Of a stretch of DNA of 64,000 nt, positions 42,976 through 51,036 are shown piece after piece. Where the stretch lies: NCBI GenBank assembly GCA_934444645.1, contig CAKSCV010000002.1:154363-218362 (forward strand). Reading direction: 5' to 3'. The stretch comes from an uncultured Eubacteriales bacterium. GTDB taxonomy: Bacteria; Bacillota; Clostridia; Oscillospirales; CAG-382. The translations under genes and the position numbers were made by a program. A model generated the notes under the pieces. That model saw only the letters and a program-made list of their open reading frames with translations, was not told where the DNA came from and made no database searches. The first letter of the stretch is position 1; every line of letters starts with the position of its first letter.

Positions 42976-43401
42976 TTAAATAATATAATCGCTGTCATAA
43001 GCCGTTTTCATCAAATTCGCAATCGTTATTCCGTCAAAAAACGTATTTGTCATCCGGAAATATTCCTTCCACATTTCAAGTGTGCGGCACTCGTGCGCAT
43101 AATTGCAGGGCTCGACTCCGGGAATCAGACAGGCGACGGGTGCCAAATCACCTTCGGTCAGCCGTAAAACGTCACCGACACGAATATCCTGCGGTGCTTT
43201 TTTTAAGCGATAGCCGCCGCCTTTTCCGTGCTGTCCCTCCACATAGCCGCTTTTGGTTAAGAGCGGCAGTATGCGTTCCAGATATTTGAGAGAGATTTCT
43301 TGCCGTGAGGCGACCTCCTTCATCGGCAGATACTGTTGGCCGCCGTGTTCGGCAAGGTCGATTAAGACACGAAGCGCATACCGTCCGCGTGTGGAAATCA
43401 T
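42976..43401 (-). CDS. Rrf2 family transcriptional regulator with three-cysteine cluster site
   Basis: 141 residues. Winged helix-turn-helix start M-I-S-T-R-G-R-Y-A-L-R-V-L-I-D-L-A, G-K-G-G-G-Y-R-L near 60-67, and three cysteines in C-x7-C-x5-C near residues 91-105, the spacing class of IscR/NsrR cluster ligands and absent from cysteine regulator CymR. It probably senses Fe-S status, NO or redox. It is third in the HD-nadA-rrf2 transcript; NadA itself is a [4Fe-4S] enzyme. Confidence 0.88.
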   Translation of the reverse strand: MISTRGRYALRVLIDLAEHGGQQYLPMKEVASRQEISLKYLERILPLLTKSGYVEGQHGKGGGYRLKKAPQDIRVGDVLRLTEGDLAPVACLIPGVEPCNYAHECRTLEMWKEYFRMTNTFFDGITIANLMKTAYDSDYII

Positions 43402-43436
43402 TCAAAAACACTCCTTTCTTCTTTTCGGAAAACGGA

Positions 43437-44357
43437 TCATCCGAGTTCGATCATGCGGTCGATACAGGCACGCGATGCGCGTAATGTCTTCTCGGGCAGC
43501 ACGATTTCTTCTCCGGCAAGGCCTTTTACGGCACGGTATACATCAGGCAGCGTCGTGATTTTCATGTTGTGACATACCAAATCCTTCGACAGCGGATAAA
43601 AGCACAGATCCGGAAATTCATACGACAAATGCTCGGCAATGGATAACTCCGTGCCGATGATGAATTCCTTTTCCTGATCCTTGTGAGTACGTACATAGTC
43701 GATGATGCCCGTTGTAGAGCCGACATAATCGGCTTGCGCGGTGACTGCCGGTTTGCATTCGGGATGCACAAGCAGTTTTGCCTTCGGATGCAAAGCACGT
43801 GCTTTTTCGGCTTCCTCTCGCGAAACACGCGCGTGCGTCGGACAGCCTCCCTGCAGCAGTTTTATCTCTTTTTCCGGAATGGATTTTGCCACATAATCGC
43901 CTAAATTACAGTCCGGAATGAACAAAATCTTATCGTTCGGCAGCGATTTTACGATTTTTACGGCGCTGGACGACGTGACGCAGACATCGCACACTGTCTT
44001 CAATGTGGCTGTCGTGTTGATATAAGCAACCACCGTGTAATCGGGATATAACTGCTTGACGGCTTCGATTTCGTCTTTATCCATCTGTTCTGCCATGGGA
44101 CATCCGGCTTCGCTTCGTACCAAAACCACCTTTTTGTCCGGCGAAAGAATTTTTACCGTTTCCGCCATAAAACGCACACCGCACATCAAAACGTTCTTTT
44201 GCGTTGTTTGGGACGCTTTGACGGAAAGCCCGAAGGAATCGCCGACAAAATCGGCTACTTCGCAGATTTCCTCGCCCTGGTAGCTGTGTGCTAAGATACA
44301 GATGTCGTTTTCTTTTTTTAAGCGAACGATTTCGCTTTGCATTTCATGTATTGTCAT
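43437..44357 (-). CDS. nadA: Quinolinate synthase
   Basis: 306 residues, three homologous domains around an oxygen-sensitive [4Fe-4S] cluster. Cluster cysteines are expected in M-C-G-V-R-F-M-A-E-T (near 82), the G-C-P-T-H-A-R region (near 197) and the C-terminal half. It condenses iminoaspartate with dihydroxyacetone phosphate to quinolinate for NAD. nadB and nadC are not in the window. The ATG at 44357 has AGGTG 6 nt upstream, overlapping the previous gene's stop; an in-frame GTG at 44366 is less likely. Confidence 0.95.
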   Translation of the reverse strand: MTIHEMQSEIVRLKKENDICILAHSYQGEEICEVADFVGDSFGLSVKASQTTQKNVLMCGVRFMAETVKILSPDKKVVLVRSEAGCPMAEQMDKDEIEAVKQLYPDYTVVAYINTTATLKTVCDVCVTSSSAVKIVKSLPNDKILFIPDCNLGDYVAKSIPEKEIKLLQGGCPTHARVSREEAEKARALHPKAKLLVHPECKPAVTAQADYVGSTTGIIDYVRTHKDQEKEFIIGTELSIAEHLSYEFPDLCFYPLSKDLVCHNMKITTLPDVYRAVKGLAGEEIVLPEKTLRASRACIDRMIELG

Positions 44358-44366
44358 CGTTTTCAC

Positions 44367-44930
44367 CTATATTCCGGCATTTACCGTATCTTCCGATTCA
44401 CGCATGGCAAGAATCGTTTTTTCGATTAACTCTTCTAAAGGGATTTCAAGCATATCCGCACCGTTTTGGATGACTTCACGCGAACAGCCGGCAGCAAATT
44501 TGGGCGTTTTGAATTTTTTCAAGACCGATTTTGTTTCCAAATCCTTGACGCTTCCGGACGGATGCATCCGCGCCACCGCGCCGATAAGACCGGTCAGCTC
44601 ATCGACGGCATATAGTATTTTTTCCATGCGATGCTCCGGCTTAATATCGACGGTCAAGCCGTAGCCGTGGCTGGCGACAGCGTGTATCAGCTCTTCGGGA
44701 GCACCGGCTGCACGTAAGAGCTCCTGCTCTTTGATACAGTGCTCTTCCGGATATTTTTCAAAGTCGAGGTCATGCAACAGCCCGACAAGTCCCCAAAAAT
44801 CGCGTTCGTCTCCATAGCCGTAGGCATCGGCAAAGTATCTCATAACGCTTTCGACCGTGAGGGCGTGCTTTAAGTGAAACGGCTCGGTGTTGTATTCTTT
44901 TAAGAGAGTGATGGCTTGTTCGCGTGTCAT
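44367..44930 (-). CDS. HD domain hydrolase
   Basis: 187 residues. Metal ligands: H-A-L-T-V-E near residue 22 and L-L-H-D-L-D-F near 51-57, the pattern of HDIG phosphohydrolases, plus H-G-Y-G near 88 and a D-E-L-T-G-L-I segment. Proteins of this length act as metal-dependent nucleotide or phosphoester hydrolases; the substrate is unknown. The ATG at 44930 follows AAAGG by 9 nt. Probably first of the HD-nadA-rrf2 operon. Confidence 0.85.
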   Translation of the reverse strand: MTREQAITLLKEYNTEPFHLKHALTVESVMRYFADAYGYGDERDFWGLVGLLHDLDFEKYPEEHCIKEQELLRAAGAPEELIHAVASHGYGLTVDIKPEHRMEKILYAVDELTGLIGAVARMHPSGSVKDLETKSVLKKFKTPKFAAGCSREVIQNGADMLEIPLEELIEKTILAMRESEDTVNAGI

Positions 44931-44967
44931 ACAGTTCATCCTTTCAAATGCTGTTTATGCAGAAAAA

Positions 44968-44995
44968 TGCGCCGGAAGCCAACGCCGCCGGCGCA
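44968..44995 (-). terminator. Terminator after cysK
   Basis: An 8-bp GC stem TGCGCCGG/CCGGCGCA with a 12-nt loop and TTTTT on the minus strand. It separates cysK from the HD-nadA-rrf2 transcript. Confidence 0.8.
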
Positions 44996-45008
44996 AAAAA
45001 CGTTTATT

Positions 45009-45941
45009 TTATTCGGTGAATAATGGCGTTGACAGATACCGGTCACCGGTATCAGGCAGTAAAACAACAATGTTTTTGCCCTCGTTTTCGGGACGCTTTG
45101 CAAGCTCAATGGCTGCATAAACGGCAGCACCCGAAGAAATGCCTACCAAAACGCCTTCATTTCTGCCGATGAGTCTGCCGGTTTCGAAGGCATCTTCGTT
45201 GGTGACCGGGATGATTTCATCGTAAACCTTGGTATTGAGAACATCCGGTACGAAACCGGCACCGATGCCCTGGATCTTATGCGGACCGGCAATGCCTTCC
45301 GAAAGAACAGGCGAGGAGGACGGTTCAACCGCGACGACCTTGACATTCGGATTCTTGGATTTTAAGTATTCGCCGACACCGGTGATCGTTCCGCCCGTGC
45401 CGACACCGGCAACGAAAATGTCTACCTTGCCGTCGGTGTCTTCAAAAATTTCCGGACCGGTGGTTGCACGGTGTGCTGCCGGGTTTGCCGGGTTGATAAA
45501 TTGGCCTGGAATGAAGCTGTTCGGAATCTCGGCGGCAAGCTCATTCGCCTTGGCGATAGCCCCCTTCATGCCCTTGGTGCCATCCGAAAGAACAAGCTCC
45601 GCACCGTAGGCTTTCATGAGCTGACGGCGTTCGACCGACATGGTTTCCGGCATTACAATGATAATGCGGTAACCGCGCGCGGCAGCGACAGAGGCAAGGC
45701 CGATGCCGGTGTTGCCGGAGGTCGGCTCGATGATGACCGAGCCGGGAACTAACTTTCCGGCAGCTTCGGCTTCATCAATCATAGCTTTTGCAATACGGTC
45801 TTTTACGGAACCTGCCGGATTGAAGTATTCCAGCTTTGCAAGGATTTTGGCTTTTAAGCCGTATTTTTTTTCTAAATGCGTTAGCTCGAGAAGCGGCGTT
45901 TTTCCGATAAGCTGGTCAGCAGAAGTATAAATTTTAGACAT
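45009..45941 (-). CDS. cysK: O-acetylserine sulfhydrylase (cysteine synthase A)
   Basis: 310 residues, PLP fold type II. The PLP lysine is in N-P-A-G-S-V-K-D-R near 41-49, the substrate loop in P-T-S-G-N-T-G-I near 72-79, and G-T-G-G-T-I-T-G-V-G near 180. It makes cysteine from O-acetylserine and sulfide. AAGGAG lies upstream of the ATG. It is monocistronic with a 150-nt leader that holds a small ORF and an operator. Confidence 0.96.
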   Translation of the reverse strand: MSKIYTSADQLIGKTPLLELTHLEKKYGLKAKILAKLEYFNPAGSVKDRIAKAMIDEAEAAGKLVPGSVIIEPTSGNTGIGLASVAAARGYRIIIVMPETMSVERRQLMKAYGAELVLSDGTKGMKGAIAKANELAAEIPNSFIPGQFINPANPAAHRATTGPEIFEDTDGKVDIFVAGVGTGGTITGVGEYLKSKNPNVKVVAVEPSSSPVLSEGIAGPHKIQGIGAGFVPDVLNTKVYDEIIPVTNEDAFETGRLIGRNEGVLVGISSGAAVYAAIELAKRPENEGKNIVVLLPDTGDRYLSTPLFTE

Positions 45942-45983
45942 GATAAAAACTCCTTAAATTTCAGACAATATACGTGAATGGCT

Positions 45984-46049
45984 TTATTTGTGTGTCAATG
46001 ACCGCCAACATCGTTTTCCGGCAGCATTGCGTGAATTTTTACACATCAT
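45984..46049 (-). CDS. Putative 21-residue leader peptide upstream of cysK
   Basis: ATG at 46049 (a second ATG follows at once) to TAA at 45984; peptide M-M-C-K-N-S-R-N-A-A-G-K-R-C-W-R-S-L-T-H-K. A very good Shine-Dalgarno AGAGGTG ends 7 nt before the ATG. It lies between the transcription start and cysK, contains two Cys codons and a Cys-Trp-Arg end, and stops 42 nt before the cysK ATG. A role in cysteine-responsive attenuation or coupling is inferred. Confidence 0.55.
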   Translation of the reverse strand: MMCKNSRNAAGKRCWRSLTHK

Positions 46050-46076
46050 CGTAACGCACCTCTTTGTTTAATTTCC

Positions 46077-46097
46077 TACCAACCTTGTAGGTTGGTA
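46077..46097. promoter_or_regulatory. Palindromic operator over the cysK transcription start
   Basis: Perfect 9-bp arms TACCAACCT/AGGTTGGTA with a 3-nt centre, directly downstream of the -10. Long A/T-flanked palindromes of about this size are typical targets of Rrf2-family repressors, one of which is encoded 2.6 kb away; assignment is inference. Confidence 0.7.
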
Positions 46098-46099
46098 TT

Positions 46100-46128
46100 A
46101 TAATAGCACGCATTTTGCTGTTTGTCAA
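46100..46128 (-). promoter_or_regulatory. Promoter of cysK
   Basis: Minus strand: TTGACA (46128-46123), 17-nt spacer, TATTAT (46105-46100). An overlapping TATAAT sits 3 nt further on. Confidence 0.82.
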
Positions 46129-46168
46129 GAGTTTTTTCAAAAAAATCTAAATTTTTTTGCACAAAAAA

Positions 46169-46188
46169 GCTCCGACAGGAGTCGGAGC
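46169..46188 (-). terminator. Terminator after the GNAT gene
   Basis: An 8-bp stem GCTCCGAC/GTCGGAGC with an AGGA-type tetraloop, followed on the minus strand by TTTTTTG; it ends the nrdD-trxB-radical SAM-GNAT transcript. Confidence 0.85.
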
Positions 46189-46200
46189 AAAAATAAGAGC

Positions 46201-46740
46201 CTAATTTTGCAGCGTTTTTTCCAAACAAACCAAATGGATACTGCGAATGCCGTTAAACGTGCAGGCGACGATTCCGGCTTCTCTGTAACCCAAATGGGCA
46301 TACAGCCGTCTGGCGTTTGCATTGCGCTCGTTGGTGTCCATACGTAAATACGGACAGCCGTGTTCTTTGGCATAGTCCTCATAAAAACGCACGAATGAAC
46401 TGCCATAGCCCTTACCTGAAAGCGTCGGATCAACGACCAATGTGTGCAGGACCATGACTTTATCGTCCGGAGCTTCCGTATGTTTCCAAGAAGCGTTTGC
46501 ATATTCCGGGACTTGTTTTTGATTGATTCTGGCGGCAGCGACGATTTTGCTTTCATCTTCAAGCACAAACATTTCGCCGGCATCGATTCCCTCAAGAGCA
46601 CTTTCTTGTGTCGGATAGACATCCCGTACCCAGCCGGTGGTCGCTTTTCCGGCCTCTTCAAGGTCCAATATATTGCTGTAAATCTCGGCAATTCGGTTAA
46701 GGTCGCCGACAGTAGCTTTGCGAAATTTATACGTACTCAT
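46201..46740 (-). CDS. GNAT family N-acetyltransferase
   Basis: 179 residues. The acetyl-CoA pyrophosphate loop is in V-D-P-T-L-S-G-K-G-Y-G-S near 102-113, and the C-terminal N-A-R-R-L-Y-A-H-L-G-Y near 142-152 is the usual GNAT end. The acceptor substrate is unknown. It starts 11 nt after the radical-SAM gene with an AGGAGC site, so it is probably last of the nrdD operon. Confidence 0.9.
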   Translation of the reverse strand: MSTYKFRKATVGDLNRIAEIYSNILDLEEAGKATTGWVRDVYPTQESALEGIDAGEMFVLEDESKIVAAARINQKQVPEYANASWKHTEAPDDKVMVLHTLVVDPTLSGKGYGSSFVRFYEDYAKEHGCPYLRMDTNERNANARRLYAHLGYREAGIVACTFNGIRSIHLVCLEKTLQN

Positions 46741-46751
46741 AAGGTGTGCTC

Positions 46752-47606
46752 CTATATTTTTGTGTTACTTTTAAGGTCTGCATGAAATTTTGTCTGTGCG
46801 AAGCCGCATTTGCGGCAGAACTCTGTCGGCGGTTCGTTCCGGTCGAGTGCTTTGCGGAAATGAGCGGCTTGCGGTGCGGAAAGAAGTATATCAAGCGGTG
46901 TTTCGAATAAATTGCCGAGGACAAGTGAACCGTCGCTGTCAAGACAGCACGGAACGACCGAACCGTCACATAACACGCCGATATGGTCTTTTAACGCATA
47001 GCAGGCGATTTTTTCGCAAGCTTTTGCGTGCGGCGGCCAAACAAAGGTCTCGCCGCTTTCGATAAACAGCTTTTTCCGAATGCGGATTCCTTTTGTATTC
47101 GGCATCCATTCTCCGGAAAAGCGTTCGCGCAGGGCGTGTAAGATTTCAGTGTTTCGCCCGTTTTTGCCGCCGTCGTTCCACAAACGAAACACCGAAATGA
47201 TCCCTTGTTGCGAAGCACGGTCGGCAAAGTCGAAACAGCCTTGTAAATACGATTCGAAATCGATACCGCTGTTGGCTTCAAAAGCATGAAGCGAAAGACT
47301 GACCTTAAAGAGCGCCGGTGCGGCAAGCAGTGTGTCGGAAACCTTGGGCAAAAGCGTGCCGTTTGTGGTGAGAATCACGCGAAAGCCGCGTGCGTGGGCA
47401 ATAGTCAAAAAGTCTCCGATAAGCGGATGCGTTGTCGGCTCGCCCATGAGGTGAAAATAAAGAAACTCTGTGTACGGACGAAGTAGATCGGTCAAAAATT
47501 CAAATTCTTCGCGCGTCATATAATGCTTTTTTCGCGTCGTTCCGGCACAAAAAGAGCAAGAGAGATTGCAGACATTGGTGATTTCCAAATAGATCTTGGC
47601 AAACAT
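46752..47606 (-). CDS. Radical SAM/SPASM domain protein
   Basis: 284 residues. The radical-SAM motif C-N-L-S-C-S-F-C is near residues 13-20. A C-terminal SPASM-type region has cysteines in A-C-Y-A-L-K, V-P-C-C-L-D and C-R-K-C-G, expected to hold auxiliary Fe-S clusters. SPASM enzymes modify peptides, proteins or sugars; no precursor peptide is seen nearby. It follows trxB by 3 nt with no ribosome-binding site, implying translational coupling. Its role beside thioredoxin reductase and ribonucleotide reductase is unknown. Confidence 0.85.
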   Translation of the reverse strand: MFAKIYLEITNVCNLSCSFCAGTTRKKHYMTREEFEFLTDLLRPYTEFLYFHLMGEPTTHPLIGDFLTIAHARGFRVILTTNGTLLPKVSDTLLAAPALFKVSLSLHAFEANSGIDFESYLQGCFDFADRASQQGIISVFRLWNDGGKNGRNTEILHALRERFSGEWMPNTKGIRIRKKLFIESGETFVWPPHAKACEKIACYALKDHIGVLCDGSVVPCCLDSDGSLVLGNLFETPLDILLSAPQAAHFRKALDRNEPPTEFCRKCGFAQTKFHADLKSNTKI

Positions 47607-47609
47607 GGG

Positions 47610-48509
47610 TTATTGCAAAAACGCACACGCCGCAAGCGCTGCCGCCGTGCCGTCCGCGCAGGCTGTTGTGATCTGACGGAACGCCTTTGTGCGGCAGTCG
47701 CCGGCTGTAAAAATTCCGGGTGTTGAGGTGGTGCAGCTGTCATCGGCACGAACGTAGCCGCGGTCAAGTTCAACGAGATTTTGAAACGCTTCGTTGTCCG
47801 GCACAAGACCGATGGCTTCGAAAATGCCGTCTGCCGTAATTCTTCGCGTCTCACCGGTGACCCCGTCAGCAATTTCCGCGCCGATTTTTTCGCCGTCGGA
47901 AAAGAATGAAAGCACTTTGGTGTTTGTAATAACTTCAATGTTATCCGCACCGTAGATTTTTTCGGCTGTGCTTTTTTCGCAGGTGAGCGTGGGCATATCC
48001 TGTAAAATCGTGACGGTTTCACTTGTTTCGGCAAGCTGCAGGGCTTCCGCAGCTGCCGAATTGCCGCCGCCGATAACAATCACATGCCCGCCGGCATAAA
48101 AGGCCCCGTCGCAGGTGGCGCAGAACGAAATCCCGTTTCCGAGGAGCTCTTCCTCGCCCGGAACGCCCAAATGACGATGCTTGGCACCGGTGGCTAAAAT
48201 GACTGCGCGGCATTCGTGCGTGCCGCTGTCAGTGGCGACGATAAAGCCGTTGCCGCTTTTAGAAATGCCGGTCACTTCTTCTATATCAATGTCCGCTCCT
48301 TGGGCAAGTGCTTGCGCGACAAAGGCATCGGCAAGCTCTGCACCGCTGATTTCGGTGAAACCGGGATAGTTTTCGATCTTGGGCGAATAGTTTATCTGAC
48401 CGCCGAAGCTTTCGCGGTCAAGAACAAGCACGCTTTTTCCGGCACGCCGTGCATAGATTGCCGCCGTAAGACCGGCCGGTCCTGCACCGATAATGATAAT
48501 ATCAATCAT
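47610..48509 (-). CDS. trxB: Thioredoxin reductase (NAD(P)H-dependent flavoprotein)
   Basis: 299 residues. FAD site G-A-G-P-A-G-L near 8-14, redox-active disulfide C-A-T-C near 131-134, NAD(P) site G-G-G-N-S-A-A near 151-157 and the C-terminal G-I-F-T-A-G-D-C FAD signature. It reduces thioredoxin or glutaredoxin-like proteins. The start at 48509 follows AAAGGA; the longer frame lacks a site. Position behind nrdD suggests it reduces the glutaredoxin domain fused to NrdD. Confidence 0.94.
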   Translation of the reverse strand: MIDIIIIGAGPAGLTAAIYARRAGKSVLVLDRESFGGQINYSPKIENYPGFTEISGAELADAFVAQALAQGADIDIEEVTGISKSGNGFIVATDSGTHECRAVILATGAKHRHLGVPGEEELLGNGISFCATCDGAFYAGGHVIVIGGGNSAAAEALQLAETSETVTILQDMPTLTCEKSTAEKIYGADNIEVITNTKVLSFFSDGEKIGAEIADGVTGETRRITADGIFEAIGLVPDNEAFQNLVELDRGYVRADDSCTTSTPGIFTAGDCRTKAFRQITTACADGTAAALAACAFLQ

Positions 48510-48534
48510 AAAAAATCCTTTCTCTATCAACAGA

Positions 48535-48565
48535 ACGCCTGTCCGCAGATACTGCAAACAGGCGT
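48535..48565 (-). other. Intercistronic hairpin between nrdD and trxB
   Basis: ACGCCTGT/ACAGGCGT arms enclose an inner GCAG-TAT-CTGC helix, separated by a 2x2 internal loop. No T run follows, so it is more likely a processing or stability element that sets trxB level than a terminator. Confidence 0.55.
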
Positions 48566-48584
48566 ATTGGTTTTGCCGCTTTGA

Positions 48585-50954
48585 TTAAGCAAGGTATTGC
48601 TTGATAGCAGGAACGCCGCTATAAAGCTGCTCGCCGTCGATTAGTGTCGGAACCTGCTTAAAGCCGTATTTCTGTGCCATTTCTCTGTTTTCCTCGACTA
48701 ATAGCTTTTCAAATACGACGCCTGCTTTTTCGAGAAGAGCCGCCGCGACCTTGCAGTTCGGGCAGGTCTTGGTGGTAAACAGGATAACCGAACCGTTTTT
48801 TGCTTTGGGTGTTTCGGCTTTTACTTCTTCTTTCACGCTTGCCGCCTCCTTGTGAAGTGTATCCGGAGTGACACGCAGATGGCTGTGCGTAACGTCGTAG
48901 ACCTTTCTGTCCTTGAATTCTTCCGATTTACCGGCATTCCAGTTTTGAACCGGACGGTAGTAGCCGGTGATACGGCTGTAAACCTCGGTCTTGCGGCCGC
49001 ATTTCGGACAGGTGTATACTTCTCCGGATATGTAGCCGTGGTCAGGGCAAACCGAATAGGTCGGCGAAAGGGTGTAATAGGGAAGCTTGTGGTTTTCAGC
49101 AATCTTGCGGACGAGATTTGCGGCTGCTTTCCAATCCGGGAGCTTTTCACCCAAGAAAGCATGGAAAACCGTTCCGGAGGTGTAGAGCGTCTGAAGCTCG
49201 TCCTGAATCTCAAGTGCCGAGAACACATCGTCGGTGTAGCCGACCGGCAGGTGAGAGGAGTTGGTGTAATACGGTGCACCGTCGCAGGCGCCTGCCGTGA
49301 TGATGTCGGGATAACGCTTTTTGTCGTGCTTTGCAAGACGGTATGCGGTGGATTCGGCAGGCGTTGCTTCAAGGTTGTAAAGATCGCCGTACTTTTCCTG
49401 ATAATCGGAAAGACGTTCACGCATATGGTTCAAGGTCTTTTTGGTGAATTCTTGGGCTTCGGTATGCGTTAAGACCTCGCGCAACCACTTGGCGTTGAGA
49501 CAAGCCTCATTCATACCGACAAGACCGATGGTCGAGAAATGGTTCTCAAAAGTGCCGAGGTAACGCTTGGTATAGGGATAAAGACCTTCGTCGAGCAATC
49601 TCGTTATAACCGTGCGTTTTACCTTTAAGGAACGTGCGGAAATGTCCATCATGTGGTTCAGACGTTCAAAATACTCTTCTTCATTCTCGGAAAGGTAGGC
49701 AATACGCGGCATATTGATGGTGACAACGCCGATGGAACCGGTGCTTTCGCCGCTTCCGAAGAAGCCGCCGGATTTTTTGCGGAGTTCGCGCAGGTCAAGG
49801 CGCAGACGGCAGCACATCGAACGCACATCGCTCGGCTCCATATCGCTGTTGATATAGTTGGAAAAATACGGCGTGCCGTATTTGCTGGTCATTTCGAACA
49901 GAAGCTTGTTGTTTTCGGTCTCCGACCAGTCGAAGTCGCGCGTAATGGAGTAGGTCGGGATCGGATATTGGAAGCCGCGGCCGTTGGCATCGCCTTCAAT
50001 CATAATTTCGATAAACGCCTTGTTGACCATATCCATTTCTTTTTTGCAGTCACCGTAGGTGAAGTCACGCTCTTTGCCGCCGACAATGGCCTTTTGGTCG
50101 GCAAGGTCGGCAGGAACCGTCCAGTCGAGCGTGATGTTTGAAAAGGGAGCCTGCGTACCCCAACGGGACGGCGTGTTGACACCGAAAATGAAGGATTCGA
50201 GGCACTTTTTTACCTGCTCGTAATCGAGTCTGTCAGTCTTTACAAACGGAGCGAGATACGTGTCAAACGAAGAAAATGCCTGCGCACCGGCCCATTCGTT
50301 CTGCATAATGCCAAGGAAGTTGACCATCTGGTTGCACAGCGTGGCAAGGTGGCTTGCCGGAGCGGAGGTGATCTTGCCGGTAACGCCGCCGAGACCTTCT
50401 TTAATCAGCTGCTTTAACGACCAACCGGCACAGTATCCGGTGAGCATCGAAAGGTCGTGTAAGTGAATGTCGGCATTTTTGTGAGCGTTGGCGATTTCAT
50501 CGTCGTAAATTTCACTGAGCCAATAGTTGGCGGTGATTGCGCCGGAGTTGCTCAAAATAAGACCGCCGACCGAATAGGTGACCGTGGAATTTTCCTTAAC
50601 GCGCCAGTCGGTAGCTTTGACATAGCTGTCAACAAGCTCCTTGTAGTCGAGAATGGTGGATTTGACATTTCTTAACTTTTCGCGCTGACGGCGATATAAA
50701 ATATAGGCCTTCGCCACATCGGCGTAGCCGGCCTTGACAAGAACCGACTCCACACTGTCTTGAATATCTTCGACCTGCACGAGATTGTTTTTGATTTTCG
50801 GTTCAAATTCCGCCGTTACTTTTAAGGCTAAAAAGTCGATGATTTGCGGTACGAAATTGGTTTCGCACGCTTCAAACGCAAGGGATATTGCCTGGGAAAT
50901 CTTCTCTAAGTTAAAATCGACGATCTTGCCGTCGCGTTTGATAACCTGATACAT
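48585..50954 (-). CDS. nrdD: Anaerobic ribonucleoside-triphosphate reductase with fused glutaredoxin domain
   Basis: 789 residues. Order: ATP-cone (1-90), glycyl-radical barrel, zinc-binding C-terminus with C-P-D-H-G and C-P-K-C, glycyl-radical motif R-I-T-G-Y-Y-R-P-V with Gly near 664, then a Lys/Glu linker and a glutaredoxin/NrdH-like domain with C-P-N-C at 731-734 and a V-P-T-L cis-Pro loop. Class III enzymes reduce NTPs to dNTPs without oxygen; those with redoxin partners (NrdD2 type) take electrons from thioredoxin/glutaredoxin instead of formate. Fusion of the donor, and trxB next door, support that here. AAAGGA is upstream of the ATG. Confidence 0.95.
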   Translation of the reverse strand: MYQVIKRDGKIVDFNLEKISQAISLAFEACETNFVPQIIDFLALKVTAEFEPKIKNNLVQVEDIQDSVESVLVKAGYADVAKAYILYRRQREKLRNVKSTILDYKELVDSYVKATDWRVKENSTVTYSVGGLILSNSGAITANYWLSEIYDDEIANAHKNADIHLHDLSMLTGYCAGWSLKQLIKEGLGGVTGKITSAPASHLATLCNQMVNFLGIMQNEWAGAQAFSSFDTYLAPFVKTDRLDYEQVKKCLESFIFGVNTPSRWGTQAPFSNITLDWTVPADLADQKAIVGGKERDFTYGDCKKEMDMVNKAFIEIMIEGDANGRGFQYPIPTYSITRDFDWSETENNKLLFEMTSKYGTPYFSNYINSDMEPSDVRSMCCRLRLDLRELRKKSGGFFGSGESTGSIGVVTINMPRIAYLSENEEEYFERLNHMMDISARSLKVKRTVITRLLDEGLYPYTKRYLGTFENHFSTIGLVGMNEACLNAKWLREVLTHTEAQEFTKKTLNHMRERLSDYQEKYGDLYNLEATPAESTAYRLAKHDKKRYPDIITAGACDGAPYYTNSSHLPVGYTDDVFSALEIQDELQTLYTSGTVFHAFLGEKLPDWKAAANLVRKIAENHKLPYYTLSPTYSVCPDHGYISGEVYTCPKCGRKTEVYSRITGYYRPVQNWNAGKSEEFKDRKVYDVTHSHLRVTPDTLHKEAASVKEEVKAETPKAKNGSVILFTTKTCPNCKVAAALLEKAGVVFEKLLVEENREMAQKYGFKQVPTLIDGEQLYSGVPAIKQYLA

Positions 50955-50998
50955 GGAAGAGTGCCGTCCTTTCAAAGATTTGTGATGATGTTGACAAT

Positions 50999-51027
50999 AC
51001 TATATCACAGACGGCGGCGTTTGTCAA
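50999..51027 (-). promoter_or_regulatory. Promoter of the nrdD operon
   Basis: Minus strand: TTGACA (51027-51022), 17-nt spacer, TATAGT (51004-50999), 45 nt before the nrdD ATG. Confidence 0.87.
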
Positions 51028-51036
51028 GAGGAAAAA

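Noticed and set aside
42976..43401. Assignment of the Rrf2 protein as CymR
   Set aside because: CymR lacks the C-x7-C-x5-C cluster ligands present here; proximity to cysK alone is not enough.
45942..46076. SAM or other known riboswitch in the cysK leader
   Set aside because: No SAM-I, T-box or similar consensus could be found; only the small ORF and operator stand out.
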